A stretch of 49,097 nucleotides of DNA from Ruminococcaceae bacterium UBA5295. Its GTDB lineage: Bacteria > Bacillota > Clostridia > Oscillospirales > Acutalibacteraceae. Below the pieces are notes generated by a model, which had not been told where the DNA came from, made no database searches, and saw only the letters and a program-made list of their open reading frames with translations. The translations under genes were made by a program, and so were the position numbers. Positions 30,973 to 39,078 of this stretch are shown here, in pieces (the stretch's first letter is position 1; the number at the start of each line of letters is the position of its first letter). The DNA lies in NCBI GenBank assembly GCA_002411365.1, contig DHSD01000025.1:1-49097 (forward strand), in the 5' to 3' direction.

Positions 30973-31311
30973 GAATGATGACCTTCCTCTATCCAGTGTA
31001 AAGCAGGGCTTGAAGTTTTGCTTTACGCTTAGAATCTTTTATACAGTAGCATATTCAATATTAAATATCAACTTCTCATTTTCTTTTATTATTGGCTTTA
31101 CTGGCATTAATAGTCAGTACATATACTGATTACCGTATGATCCGTTTTTTACCGCATTACGCACAACAATTTCACCACTGGTTTTGTATTATAACGAAGG
31201 CACAGGCTGTCACTTTTCAGTAAGCAACAGCCTGTGCCCATATTGTATCAATTAGCAGACAGCTTTAAAAACGTTTACGCCGTCCACCGTGTAAAAGCCA
31301 TATATCAATTG
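30973..31311. other. 339-bp gap with one strong stem-loop (31199-31238)
   Basis: GGCACAGGCTG (31199-31209) and CAGCCTGTGCC (31228-31238) form a perfect 11-bp stem downstream of the aldehyde dehydrogenase gene, probably its terminator although the following sequence (TTCGTTAT on the minus strand) is only weakly T-rich. The remainder (30973-31190) is AT-rich with no gene I can support; a weak promoter for the glycosyltransferase may lie near 31030-31080. Confidence 0.5.
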
Positions 31312-32796
31312 TCAATACAGCCCGAACTTTTCGTCACCAATGCTTATGAGGATATTCTTCATCTCACTGTAAGCATCAAGTATCATCTTATTTGTTTCAC
31401 GGCCGTAACCGGATTTCTTGTAGCCGCCGAAGGAAGCACCCGCAGGAATGTTGTTGTAGTTATTTACCCACATTCTACCCGTATTAACCTTGCGTGCAAC
31501 ACGGAGTGCACGGTTGATATTGTGGCTCCAGACACCCCCGCCAAGACCGTAATCACTTTCATTGGCAATGCGGATGGCATCATCTTCATCTTTAAACTTT
31601 ATGGCTACAAGCACAGGGCCGAATATTTCTTCCTGGGCTACGCGCATCTTATTGTCAACATCTGCAAGGATAGTCGGCTGCATGAAGCACCCTTTTGCAA
31701 GCTCCCCGTCAGTTATGCGGTGGCCGCCGCAGATGACGCGGGCGCCTTCTTTTTTGCCTATTTCAACATAGTTGAGTATTTTATTGAGCTGCCTTTCGTC
31801 TATCTGTGAGCCCATTACAGTGTCTTTCTTCCATGGAAGGCCAACTTTAATGTTGTTGAAAGCATTTGCCGCCGCATCAAGGAACTTGTCGTAAATATCT
31901 TCCTGTATCAATGCGCGTGAGCCTGCACAGCATACCTGGCCCTGGTTGAACAGTATCCCCATCTGGATACCCTCAAGGGCTTTGTCCCAAGGCATATCGT
32001 CAAAGAAAATGTTGGCCGATTTGCCGCCGAGCTCCAACGTTGCAGGGATAACCTTTTTCGCAGCGGCCTCAGCTACAGTATATCCTACGGCCGTCGAACC
32101 CGTGAATGCAAGCTTGCGGATATCCGGATGGTCGAGTATGTACTGGCCCGCCGTAGAGCCATGGCCTGTAATGATGTTAAGTACGCCGTCCGGAAGGACC
32201 TGTGCCATAAGCTTTGTCATTTCCAGAAGGCTTACCGAAGTTGAGGAAGACGGCTTCATAATTACGCAGTTGCCCGCCGCAAGCGCCGGGGCAATTTTCC
32301 AAGCAGCCATCAGCAGCGGGAAGTTCCACGGGATTATCTGACCGACAACGCCGATAGGTTCACGGACAATTAAATTGAGCATATCTTTGTCGAGGTAGGT
32401 TGCCACGCCTTCATCTGCACGTATGCATGACGCGAAGTAGCGGAACTGGTCCGCGCTGTAAGAGACATCTATGTTTTCCGATTCGCGCAGCGGCTTGCCG
32501 TTGTCAAGCGTTTCGGCCATGGCAAGCTTTTCCCTGTTTTCATCGATAAGGTCTGCTATCTTGTTCAGCATTCTTGCGCGCTCGGCAGGGCTTACATACT
32601 GCCATGTTTCAAAAGCTTTCCACGCAGATTTAACCGCAAGGTCAACGTCTTCTTTGCCAGCTTCAACGCATGTGCAAAGATAGTCTCCGTTTGACGGGTT
32701 ATAGCTCTTGAAAGTTTTCCCTTCTTTGCCGTCTACCCATTTACCACCTATAAACAGCTTATAGCTGTCATCAATGTAATTCGAGTACTTTCCCAT
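31312..32796 (-). CDS. NAD(P)-dependent aldehyde dehydrogenase
   Basis: 494 residues, the usual length for the ALDH superfamily (betaine-/acetaldehyde-type branch). It oxidises an aldehyde to the acid. Cofactor region IIPWNFPLLMAAWKIAPALAAGN and KPS; Rossmann GSTAVG; general base E255 in LELGGKSANI; catalytic Cys C289 in FNQGQVCCAGSR; and C-terminal EIFGPVLVAIKF. Substrate is unknown: there is no choline, alcohol dehydrogenase or diol operon beside it. SD AAGGAGG precedes ATG 32796. Two SigA-type promoters lie upstream. Single-gene unit. Confidence 0.94.
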   Translation of the reverse strand: MGKYSNYIDDSYKLFIGGKWVDGKEGKTFKSYNPSNGDYLCTCVEAGKEDVDLAVKSAWKAFETWQYVSPAERARMLNKIADLIDENREKLAMAETLDNGKPLRESENIDVSYSADQFRYFASCIRADEGVATYLDKDMLNLIVREPIGVVGQIIPWNFPLLMAAWKIAPALAAGNCVIMKPSSSTSVSLLEMTKLMAQVLPDGVLNIITGHGSTAGQYILDHPDIRKLAFTGSTAVGYTVAEAAAKKVIPATLELGGKSANIFFDDMPWDKALEGIQMGILFNQGQVCCAGSRALIQEDIYDKFLDAAANAFNNIKVGLPWKKDTVMGSQIDERQLNKILNYVEIGKKEGARVICGGHRITDGELAKGCFMQPTILADVDNKMRVAQEEIFGPVLVAIKFKDEDDAIRIANESDYGLGGGVWSHNINRALRVARKVNTGRMWVNNYNNIPAGASFGGYKKSGYGRETNKMILDAYSEMKNILISIGDEKFGLY

Positions 32797-33106
32797 GCCA
32801 GAACCTCCTTAAAAATTAGATTGTTGATTTTGATTATTGCGGCATATCGGCATTTTCTGCTGTACATTGCCAAAATTCCGCAGGATACACGCTTTTTTAT
32901 TTGTTGAATTAGCTGCTTTTATTTTAACGTGTGTTATACGAAAAATCAATACTTAAACCTTTTATATAATAATAAAAGCGAAAAGCGTCAATAAAAGTAT
33001 TTTCAGCCCACATGCCATATTGTTGCCGCGCAGGAAGCCATCCGAAATTGAAATCTAAAAGTGCATATGGTATGCTTTATAAGCACAAACATATGGAGGG
33101 ATCCCA
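32797..33106. promoter_or_regulatory. Divergent promoter region between aldehyde dehydrogenase and glycosyltransferase
   Basis: Contains two minus-strand promoters: TTGATT (32949-32944)-17-TAAAAT (32926-32921), and TTGACG (32991-32986)-17-TATATA (32968-32963). One plus-strand promoter is TTGAAA (33048-33053)-17-TATGCT (33071-33076), 30 bp before the glycosyltransferase. No gene or riboswitch-like structure is seen in the rest. Confidence 0.7.
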
Positions 33107-34363
33107 TTGAAAAACTGCCTTGTGATGCTCACAAAGGTATTTCCATTTGGCAACGGCGAAGAATTCATTGAAAATGAACTGCCCATAACTGCAAAGGCAT
33201 TCGACAAAGTTGTGCTTATTGCGACTTCAACAGCCGACAATGCCATACAGACACGCGCCGTTCCATATAATACAATAGTCCATCGTATAAGCGCTTCAGA
33301 AATCATGCGCCGTGTGAAACCGCAGACGGTAAAGAATTTTTTCCATATTCCAAGGGTTTATTATGGTTCGCGCGAAAAAAAAAGCATAGACGGTTCTCCT
33401 GTGCGCAGGCTGTACCTTGCCTATTTCATTGCGAAAGGGAAAGCTGTTGCGGAAAAATCGTCCGGTCTGCTTAAAAAAACGGACTTAGGCCAATACGATG
33501 CCATCATTTTCTACAGTTTCTGGTTCTATGACACTGCGCTTGCTGCACTTGAACTCAAGGGTGCATGCAGCGCTAAGCGCTGTGCAGCATACAGCCGCGC
33601 CCATGCATATGACCTCTACGATGAAAAAAACATAACTCATTATCTTCCGCTAAGGCCATACCTGCTTGAAAATTTGGACTGCGTGTTTCCATGTTCTGAC
33701 AACGGAAGCAATTACCTCAAAACAAAATACCCTGAATCATCTGATAAAGTCTCAACGGCCTGGCTTGGCACAAGTGATTTCGGGGCCGGTCCTCCCAAGG
33801 CTGGCACAGAGTTTCACATTGTAAGCTGCTGCCACATCGTGCCCAAAAAGCGCGTTGAGCTTCTCGCACAGGCTCTCGCCATGCTCTCAGGCAGCGGGCT
33901 CAAGCTCAAATGGACGCACTGCGGCGGCGGTGACGGCCTTAAAAAGCTGAAAGCGTACGCCGCCGAAAACCTCGGCTTTATGGAGTGCAGGTTCCCAGGC
34001 GAAGTAAATAACACAGGACTCATGAAATTCTATAAGGGAACTCATGTTGACCTCTTCGTCAACACAAGCGATTCAGAAGGCCTGCCCGTCAGCATAATGG
34101 AGGCATGCTCTTTTGGCATACCGATTCTTGCGACAGATGTAGGCGGCACAAGCGAAATCGTCCGCAATGGTGAAAACGGGTTCCTCCTGGACGCCGATTT
34201 AACTCCCGAAGCACTTGCGAAAGGAATAGAGCACATCGCCCATATGCCGCAACCAGAGCTGCAAAAGCTGCGCTGCGCTTCACGGAAAATATGGGAAAGC
34301 GATTTCTCAGCAGATAAAAATTACCGCCTTTTTGCCGAACGGATAATCGGGTCAAATATGTAA
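33107..34363 (+). CDS. Glycosyltransferase family 4 protein
   Basis: 418 residues from TTG 33107, which has a GGAGGGA SD 5 nt upstream. GT-B fold: N-terminal domain begins KNCLVMLTKVFPFGNGEEFIENELP, a start seen in cell-surface GT4 enzymes. The donor domain has HIVSCCHIVPKKRVELL and the signature SDSEGLPVSIMEACSFGIPILATDVGGTSEIV (E-x7-E). No membrane helices. Likely makes a surface polysaccharide or glycolipid linkage; donor and acceptor unknown. Divergent from the aldehyde dehydrogenase and convergent with the DUF4363/DUF421 genes, with a shared terminator. Confidence 0.92.
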   Translation: MKNCLVMLTKVFPFGNGEEFIENELPITAKAFDKVVLIATSTADNAIQTRAVPYNTIVHRISASEIMRRVKPQTVKNFFHIPRVYYGSREKKSIDGSPVRRLYLAYFIAKGKAVAEKSSGLLKKTDLGQYDAIIFYSFWFYDTALAALELKGACSAKRCAAYSRAHAYDLYDEKNITHYLPLRPYLLENLDCVFPCSDNGSNYLKTKYPESSDKVSTAWLGTSDFGAGPPKAGTEFHIVSCCHIVPKKRVELLAQALAMLSGSGLKLKWTHCGGGDGLKKLKAYAAENLGFMECRFPGEVNNTGLMKFYKGTHVDLFVNTSDSEGLPVSIMEACSFGIPILATDVGGTSEIVRNGENGFLLDADLTPEALAKGIEHIAHMPQPELQKLRCASRKIWESDFSADKNYRLFAERIIGSNM

Positions 34364-34381
34364 TTATATGATAATACATGC

Positions 34382-34410
34382 AAAAGCCGCCACGAATGCT
34401 GGCGGCTTTT
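34382..34410. terminator. Bidirectional terminator between the glycosyltransferase and DUF4363
   Basis: Perfect stem AAAAGCCGCCA / TGGCGGCTTTT with a 7-nt loop, between two convergent genes. Confidence 0.88.
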
Positions 34411-34436
34411 GCATATATAAATATAAACTAAACTGA

Positions 34437-34817
34437 TTAAAAAATATTATCGAGGTTCGGTATTTCCGACTCCTTTAAATAGGAAATCTGTATAATACTG
34501 CGGTCGCACTCTGAAAGGAACGAATCTTTCGCGCCATTTTGGCAAAGTTCTGGCAGGATTGAAAGCGTCTGGTCTATAGACTCAAGCCTGCTGTGGACCA
34601 TATAGGTGCACAATGTTCTGTGCACGCAGTGCCAGTCACTAAGCGCTTTCTCGCTCAGCTTGTATGCCGCCTTGGCATCGCCTTTTTCCTGTGCGCTTTT
34701 AGCCATGCTGACTGTCTGCATCATCTGCGCCGTGACTTTTTGCGTATTATTTATGCCCAAAGAGCAGACTATTATGCTCAAAACAAACAAAGCAGCAGCA
34801 AGCCATATACGCTTCAT
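34437..34817 (-). CDS. DUF4363 family protein
   Basis: 126 residues. N-terminal hydrophobic segment (~4-22, IWLAAALFVLSIIVCSLGI), uncleaved anchor or signal, then an all-helical extracytoplasmic domain (TAQMMQTVSMAKSAQEKGDAKAAYKLSEKALSDWHCVHRTLCTYMVHSRLESIDQTL). Function unknown. ATG 34817 overlaps the DUF421 stop in ATGA (4 bp), so the two are translationally coupled, as they are in many spore formers. That points to one membrane complex, but this is inference. Confidence 0.82.
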   Translation of the reverse strand: MKRIWLAAALFVLSIIVCSLGINNTQKVTAQMMQTVSMAKSAQEKGDAKAAYKLSEKALSDWHCVHRTLCTYMVHSRLESIDQTLSILPELCQNGAKDSFLSECDRSIIQISYLKESEIPNLDNIF

Positions 34818-35494
34818 TTGCTTCCCTCATCCTTCCGCACAATAAAGTAATCACCTTTAGCATTTGCCGTCATCAGAAAAACCTGTGGAAGGGTAATTGC
34901 TTCTTTCTCAAGGATACTTTCAAGCCATTTCCTGTTCTGGCGGCACAGTGCCAGCGAAAAATTGGAAGCCACCCCGTCGCTCACAACTACGGTTTCAAGC
35001 CCTGTGTCAGGCTGCGTTACACCGAGGGCACCGGCTGTTGGCTGCTCCTTGTCCGGCTTTTTAATGACACTCATTTTGCCGTTCGTCTCAATAATCGCGT
35101 AGGCAATGTCTCTGATGCTGAAAACGTCCTTCTGCCTTAATTGCTCGAACAGGTCTTCAGTGGACATACGAAGACGGCGCAGCTCGCTCTGCTGTATTTT
35201 CCCGTCATAGACTACAATAATTGGCCTGCCGCATATCATCCTGCGGAAAGGTTGGCATTTGAGCATCAGACTTGAAACGACTATTTCGCTTATGACAAGT
35301 ACCGCAATGGGTATAAGCCCGCTGATAAGCGGCTGGCCCGTATCCTGCATAGGCACGGCCGCCAGATTTGAAATAAGCAGCGTCACCACAAGTTCACTTG
35401 TCTGCATTTCGCTTATCTGCCGCTTGCCCATCATGCGGACCGCCGCCACAACAACCGCATACAACAAAAAAGTACGGATCAATGAAATTGCCAT
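34814..35494 (-). CDS. DUF421/YetF family membrane protein
   Basis: About 226 residues. The start is taken as ATG 35494 (MAISLIRTFLLYAVVVAAVRMMGKRQ), with AGGTG 6 nt upstream; GTG 35509 and ATG 35500 are alternatives. Three N-terminal membrane helices (~5-23, ~40-55, ~60-78) are followed by the cytoplasmic YetF domain with RPIIVVYDGKIQQSELRRLRMSTEDLFEQLRQKDVFSIRDIAYAIIETNGKMSVIKK. Related proteins in Bacillus affect spore resistance or are of unknown role. It follows addA by 47 bp on the same strand and overlaps DUF4363. Confidence 0.87.
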   Translation of the reverse strand: MAISLIRTFLLYAVVVAAVRMMGKRQISEMQTSELVVTLLISNLAAVPMQDTGQPLISGLIPIAVLVISEIVVSSLMLKCQPFRRMICGRPIIVVYDGKIQQSELRRLRMSTEDLFEQLRQKDVFSIRDIAYAIIETNGKMSVIKKPDKEQPTAGALGVTQPDTGLETVVVSDGVASNFSLALCRQNRKWLESILEKEAITLPQVFLMTANAKGDYFIVRKDEGSK

Positions 35495-35541
35495 TTCCAT
35501 CACCTGCACTTAGTATGCGGTTACTTTTCAGGAATATGTAT

Positions 35542-38500
35542 CTAATCCCCCGTGACCTCACGGCCAAGATAAAAAGAATACAGCAGGCACTGGGCAACAC
35601 GCCTGCCGGTGCATTTCTCAACTTCCATGCGGTAGAGTCTAAGCTGCCCGCGGTAGCGTTCCCAAAGCGATGCGTCATCTTTTGCACGGTCGGTTTTAAA
35701 ATCAACAATAACAAGGTTTCCGTTTTCTTCAAAGACAAGGTCTGCTGCGCCCTGCAGCACGATTTTCTCCTCGCTCATCGGCGAAGGCAAATCAGGCTTT
35801 ATTTTGCCTGCCGGTATCTCCGCGCTGAACCGTACTTCACGATCATAGTGCGGAGATACCGATATCCGTTCCATAAGCGGGCTGGCAAAAAACTTTTCCG
35901 CCTTAGAAAGGTCTATGGCCGCCGCCTGCTCCGCCGTGATATATTTTTCCGCTACAAGGCGTTCAAGCTCTTTCTGCGGGCCAGCGGCGGCTTTTTTATA
36001 GTCTGCAAATTGCATATAGGCGTGTAGTGCCGTGCCCCGCTCGCCCGGCGTCAATCCTTTTTTGCTGAGGAAAGCAGGGCGTGACGTTGCGGCGTACTGC
36101 GGCGAAAACTTTTCTGCAGCGAGCTCTGAAACCGCGGCTTTGGCGCAGATGCCGTTTAAAGCGGCATACGGGTAAACATAGTCGATATCCGCTGTAATTT
36201 TTTCTTCGAGCTCCTTATTCGGCTCAGCCTGCTGCACGTTTTCTGCTTTTTCCTGTTCCTGCTTTTCCGGCTGCGGATGGAGAAGGCGGATATCCCATTT
36301 TTCTTTTGCCGGGACGGCAATATCGTCAGAAACGCCGGCAGCCTCCCTGAGGGCTTTCCCGTCTGGATGGCGCAGGGCACAAAGCATCAGCCAGTCGGAT
36401 ATGCTCGAAGCGGAACGCACAACGTATGGCGAAATGCGTTTTTCCTCAGTGATTGAGAGTGCAAGGCTCCCAAGCTTTTTTTCCGCATTGCCGAGCGTTA
36501 CCAAAAGCACGAGTTTCTCTTTTGCGCGTGTCATGGCAACATAGAGCACGCGGAGCTCTTCACTCATGCCGTCGCGGTCAAGCTCCAGCTTAACGGCCTC
36601 ACGCATCATTGTGTCGCAGCGGACACCGTTTTCCTTTTTAACACGCGCGCCGAGCCCGAGCTCCGGGTGGAGCAGCACCGCCGGATGGTCCTTATTGAAC
36701 CTTCTTGCACAGCCCGCAACTATGCAGACCGGGAACTCAAGGCCTTTTGAATGGTGTATGCTCATAATGCGCACTACGTCTGCCGATTCCGTCAGTGACG
36801 ACGCGGCCGAGAGGTCACCGCTGCTCTTTTTCATCCTTCCGAGGAAGCGCAGGAAACCTGTAAGCCCTGTAAAGCCTGAAGACTCATACTGCTTAGCGTA
36901 ATCAACCAGCAAGTGCAGATTTGCAAGGCGCAGTTCGCCGTTAGGCATAGCCTGCACCAAATCGAAAAGCCCTGCTTTTTCAAACACAGTGCGCATAAGC
37001 CTGTCCGACGGCATTGATGCGGCAAGCACGCGGAACCCTTCAATCTGCTGCAGAAAATCAGACGCTTTGGCATTGCCGCTCTTAGCAGCCGTAGAAACTG
37101 CCGGATAAAGCCTGCCGCCGCGGGAATGTATACGTATGGAAGCCATGTCGTCCGCCGTAAAGCCGTAAACAGGGCTCATCATAGTTGAGAGCAGCGGAAT
37201 ATCCTGATCCGGATTGTCTATCACCTGAAGCAGGGAAAGTGCTATGCCGACTTCATATGCTTCGAAAAAGCCGCCCGCCGTATCAGCCCATGCGGGTATT
37301 CCAAGGGCTGTGAGTTCGCGCACATATTCGTGCGCCGGACGGTTTGCGCTGCGCAGCAGCACACAGAAATCACGGTATGAAGCAGGCCTTAATTCTCCGT
37401 TTTCTGTTATGCATGGCTTTCTATCTTTCATCATGCCGTGGACTATTTTTGCAATACGGCGGCTTTCAGCGCGCACCGCATCCCTCTCTGCGCTCCCCTG
37501 CTCCGAAAGGTCAATCACGTCGAGTTCGGCGGCCGGTTCGCTGCTTGGCGGGTATTCGGCTTTCGGGACAAGCTCCTCTTCTTTTGTATAGTCTATTTCA
37601 CCCGTCTGGCGGCTCATTAGCTGGCGGAACACAAAATTGATGGCATCTGCAACGCCTGCACGGCTGCGGAAATTCATGCCAAGGATAACGCATGACGGGT
37701 AACTGTCCTTTCCCCTGTCGTAAATCGGAAATTCGGAGCGTTTCCGCAGAAATATCTGCGGCATTGCCTGCCTAAACCCGTAAATGCTCTGCTTCACGTC
37801 TCCAACCATGAAAAGGTTTTCCTCGTTGCGCGAAACAGCGCGGAAAATCATGTCCTGCGTCTCGTTCGTATCCTGATATTCGTCCACCATTATTTCATTG
37901 AAAAGCGATGAAAGCTCTTTTGCCTCAGGCGTGCGCTCCCAGCCGTTTTCTGTCTCATTTATGAGGAGTTTCAGCGCCCAGTGCTCGACGTCGCTGAAAT
38001 CAGCGGCGTGCCGCTCCTGTTTTTTTCCGTCAAGGATTTCCGAAAACCGCGTGGTCACTTCAAAAAGCTCTTTTACAAGCGGGCACAGGTGCGCAATATC
38101 CTCACGGCACTGGGCATCGGGTGCACAGAAAATATCCGCAAGGCTCTTCACTGCTTTTTTCGCCTGAGAGCGCGCAGATTTTATCCTTTCTTTAACCGGA
38201 TTGCCGTCATGGCCACGCAGTGCCCCGAGCTTCACCCAGCTAAAGTTTTCTGCAAGTGAAAACGAACGGTCCCAGTCACCCTCGCAAATTGCTGAGCGAA
38301 GGCGTTCGAGCCCCGCAAGGTCTGAGGCGAGGGCATCGCCGTAAGCGGCAGAAACGTCGCTGTCCTGCTGTGCCGTGGCAGTCGAGTCTTTCGTAAGTGA
38401 AATGCAGTAATCCGCCGCGTCTTCCGCATATGAAAGTATCGTTTTACCCCATACTGTCTGTGAAGCGCCTGACGGCGTTTCATACATCGAAGCCTTTTCT

Positions 38501-39078
38501 GCCAGCCAGCGCGTTGGGAACGGGTGCGAGCGCACAAAGTCATAAAGGCAGCCGACGGCATTCTCAACTGCGGCGTCATCGCGCCCCGAAGAGCACGCCT
38601 CCACGAAGTCATAAAACGCAGGGTCGTTTTTCTCATAGAATTCATTCAGCGTCTCGTCGGCAGCCTCGGCGCGCAGCACAGACATCCCGCTTTCATCAAG
38701 CACGCGGGTGTCAGGCGAAATGCCAAGCCTGAAAAAGTTCTGGCGGACAATGTCGGCGCAGAAGCTGTCTATGGTGCTTATGTGCGCACGTGAGAGCAAC
38801 AGCTGCTGGCGCTGCAGGCGCGCGTTGAACGGGTCGGCCTCAAGCATGCGCGAAAGTTCCGCCGAAATGCGGCTGCGCATCTCGGCCGCCGCGGCTTTTG
38901 TGAACGTGACGACGAGAAGGCGGTCGGCGTCCGTCGGGTTCACAGGGTCTGTTATGCACTCTATCACACGCTGGACGAGGACGGCTGTTTTGCCCGAGCC
39001 GGCCGCAGCCGAAACGAGGAGCGTACCGCCCCGCGCGCGTATGGCGTCAAGTTGGCTTTCTGTCCATTTCCTGCTCAT
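35542..39078 (-). CDS. addA: ATP-dependent helicase/nuclease subunit A (AddA)
   Basis: 1178 residues. With AddB it processes double-strand breaks up to a Chi-like site and prepares 3' ends for RecA. Superfamily 1 helicase motifs: Walker A SAAAGSGKTAVL, DEYQDTNETQ (motif II), GDVKQSIYGFRQA, HHSKGLEFPVC and LYVAMTRAKEKLVL. The C-terminal RecB-type nuclease has NLVIVDFKTDRAKD with the catalytic D and K. ATG 39078 overlaps the addB stop by 4 bp. In order addB-addA, as in Bacillus. Confidence 0.97.
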   Translation of the reverse strand: MSRKWTESQLDAIRARGGTLLVSAAAGSGKTAVLVQRVIECITDPVNPTDADRLLVVTFTKAAAAEMRSRISAELSRMLEADPFNARLQRQQLLLSRAHISTIDSFCADIVRQNFFRLGISPDTRVLDESGMSVLRAEAADETLNEFYEKNDPAFYDFVEACSSGRDDAAVENAVGCLYDFVRSHPFPTRWLAEKASMYETPSGASQTVWGKTILSYAEDAADYCISLTKDSTATAQQDSDVSAAYGDALASDLAGLERLRSAICEGDWDRSFSLAENFSWVKLGALRGHDGNPVKERIKSARSQAKKAVKSLADIFCAPDAQCREDIAHLCPLVKELFEVTTRFSEILDGKKQERHAADFSDVEHWALKLLINETENGWERTPEAKELSSLFNEIMVDEYQDTNETQDMIFRAVSRNEENLFMVGDVKQSIYGFRQAMPQIFLRKRSEFPIYDRGKDSYPSCVILGMNFRSRAGVADAINFVFRQLMSRQTGEIDYTKEEELVPKAEYPPSSEPAAELDVIDLSEQGSAERDAVRAESRRIAKIVHGMMKDRKPCITENGELRPASYRDFCVLLRSANRPAHEYVRELTALGIPAWADTAGGFFEAYEVGIALSLLQVIDNPDQDIPLLSTMMSPVYGFTADDMASIRIHSRGGRLYPAVSTAAKSGNAKASDFLQQIEGFRVLAASMPSDRLMRTVFEKAGLFDLVQAMPNGELRLANLHLLVDYAKQYESSGFTGLTGFLRFLGRMKKSSGDLSAASSLTESADVVRIMSIHHSKGLEFPVCIVAGCARRFNKDHPAVLLHPELGLGARVKKENGVRCDTMMREAVKLELDRDGMSEELRVLYVAMTRAKEKLVLLVTLGNAEKKLGSLALSITEEKRISPYVVRSASSISDWLMLCALRHPDGKALREAAGVSDDIAVPAKEKWDIRLLHPQPEKQEQEKAENVQQAEPNKELEEKITADIDYVYPYAALNGICAKAAVSELAAEKFSPQYAATSRPAFLSKKGLTPGERGTALHAYMQFADYKKAAAGPQKELERLVAEKYITAEQAAAIDLSKAEKFFASPLMERISVSPHYDREVRFSAEIPAGKIKPDLPSPMSEEKIVLQGAADLVFEENGNLVIVDFKTDRAKDDASLWERYRGQLRLYRMEVEKCTGRRVAQCLLYSFYLGREVTGD

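Noticed and set aside
30973..31198. tRNA or riboswitch in the 339-bp gap
   Set aside because: No cloverleaf, T-loop or known aptamer core was recognised; only one terminator-like stem is present at the far end.
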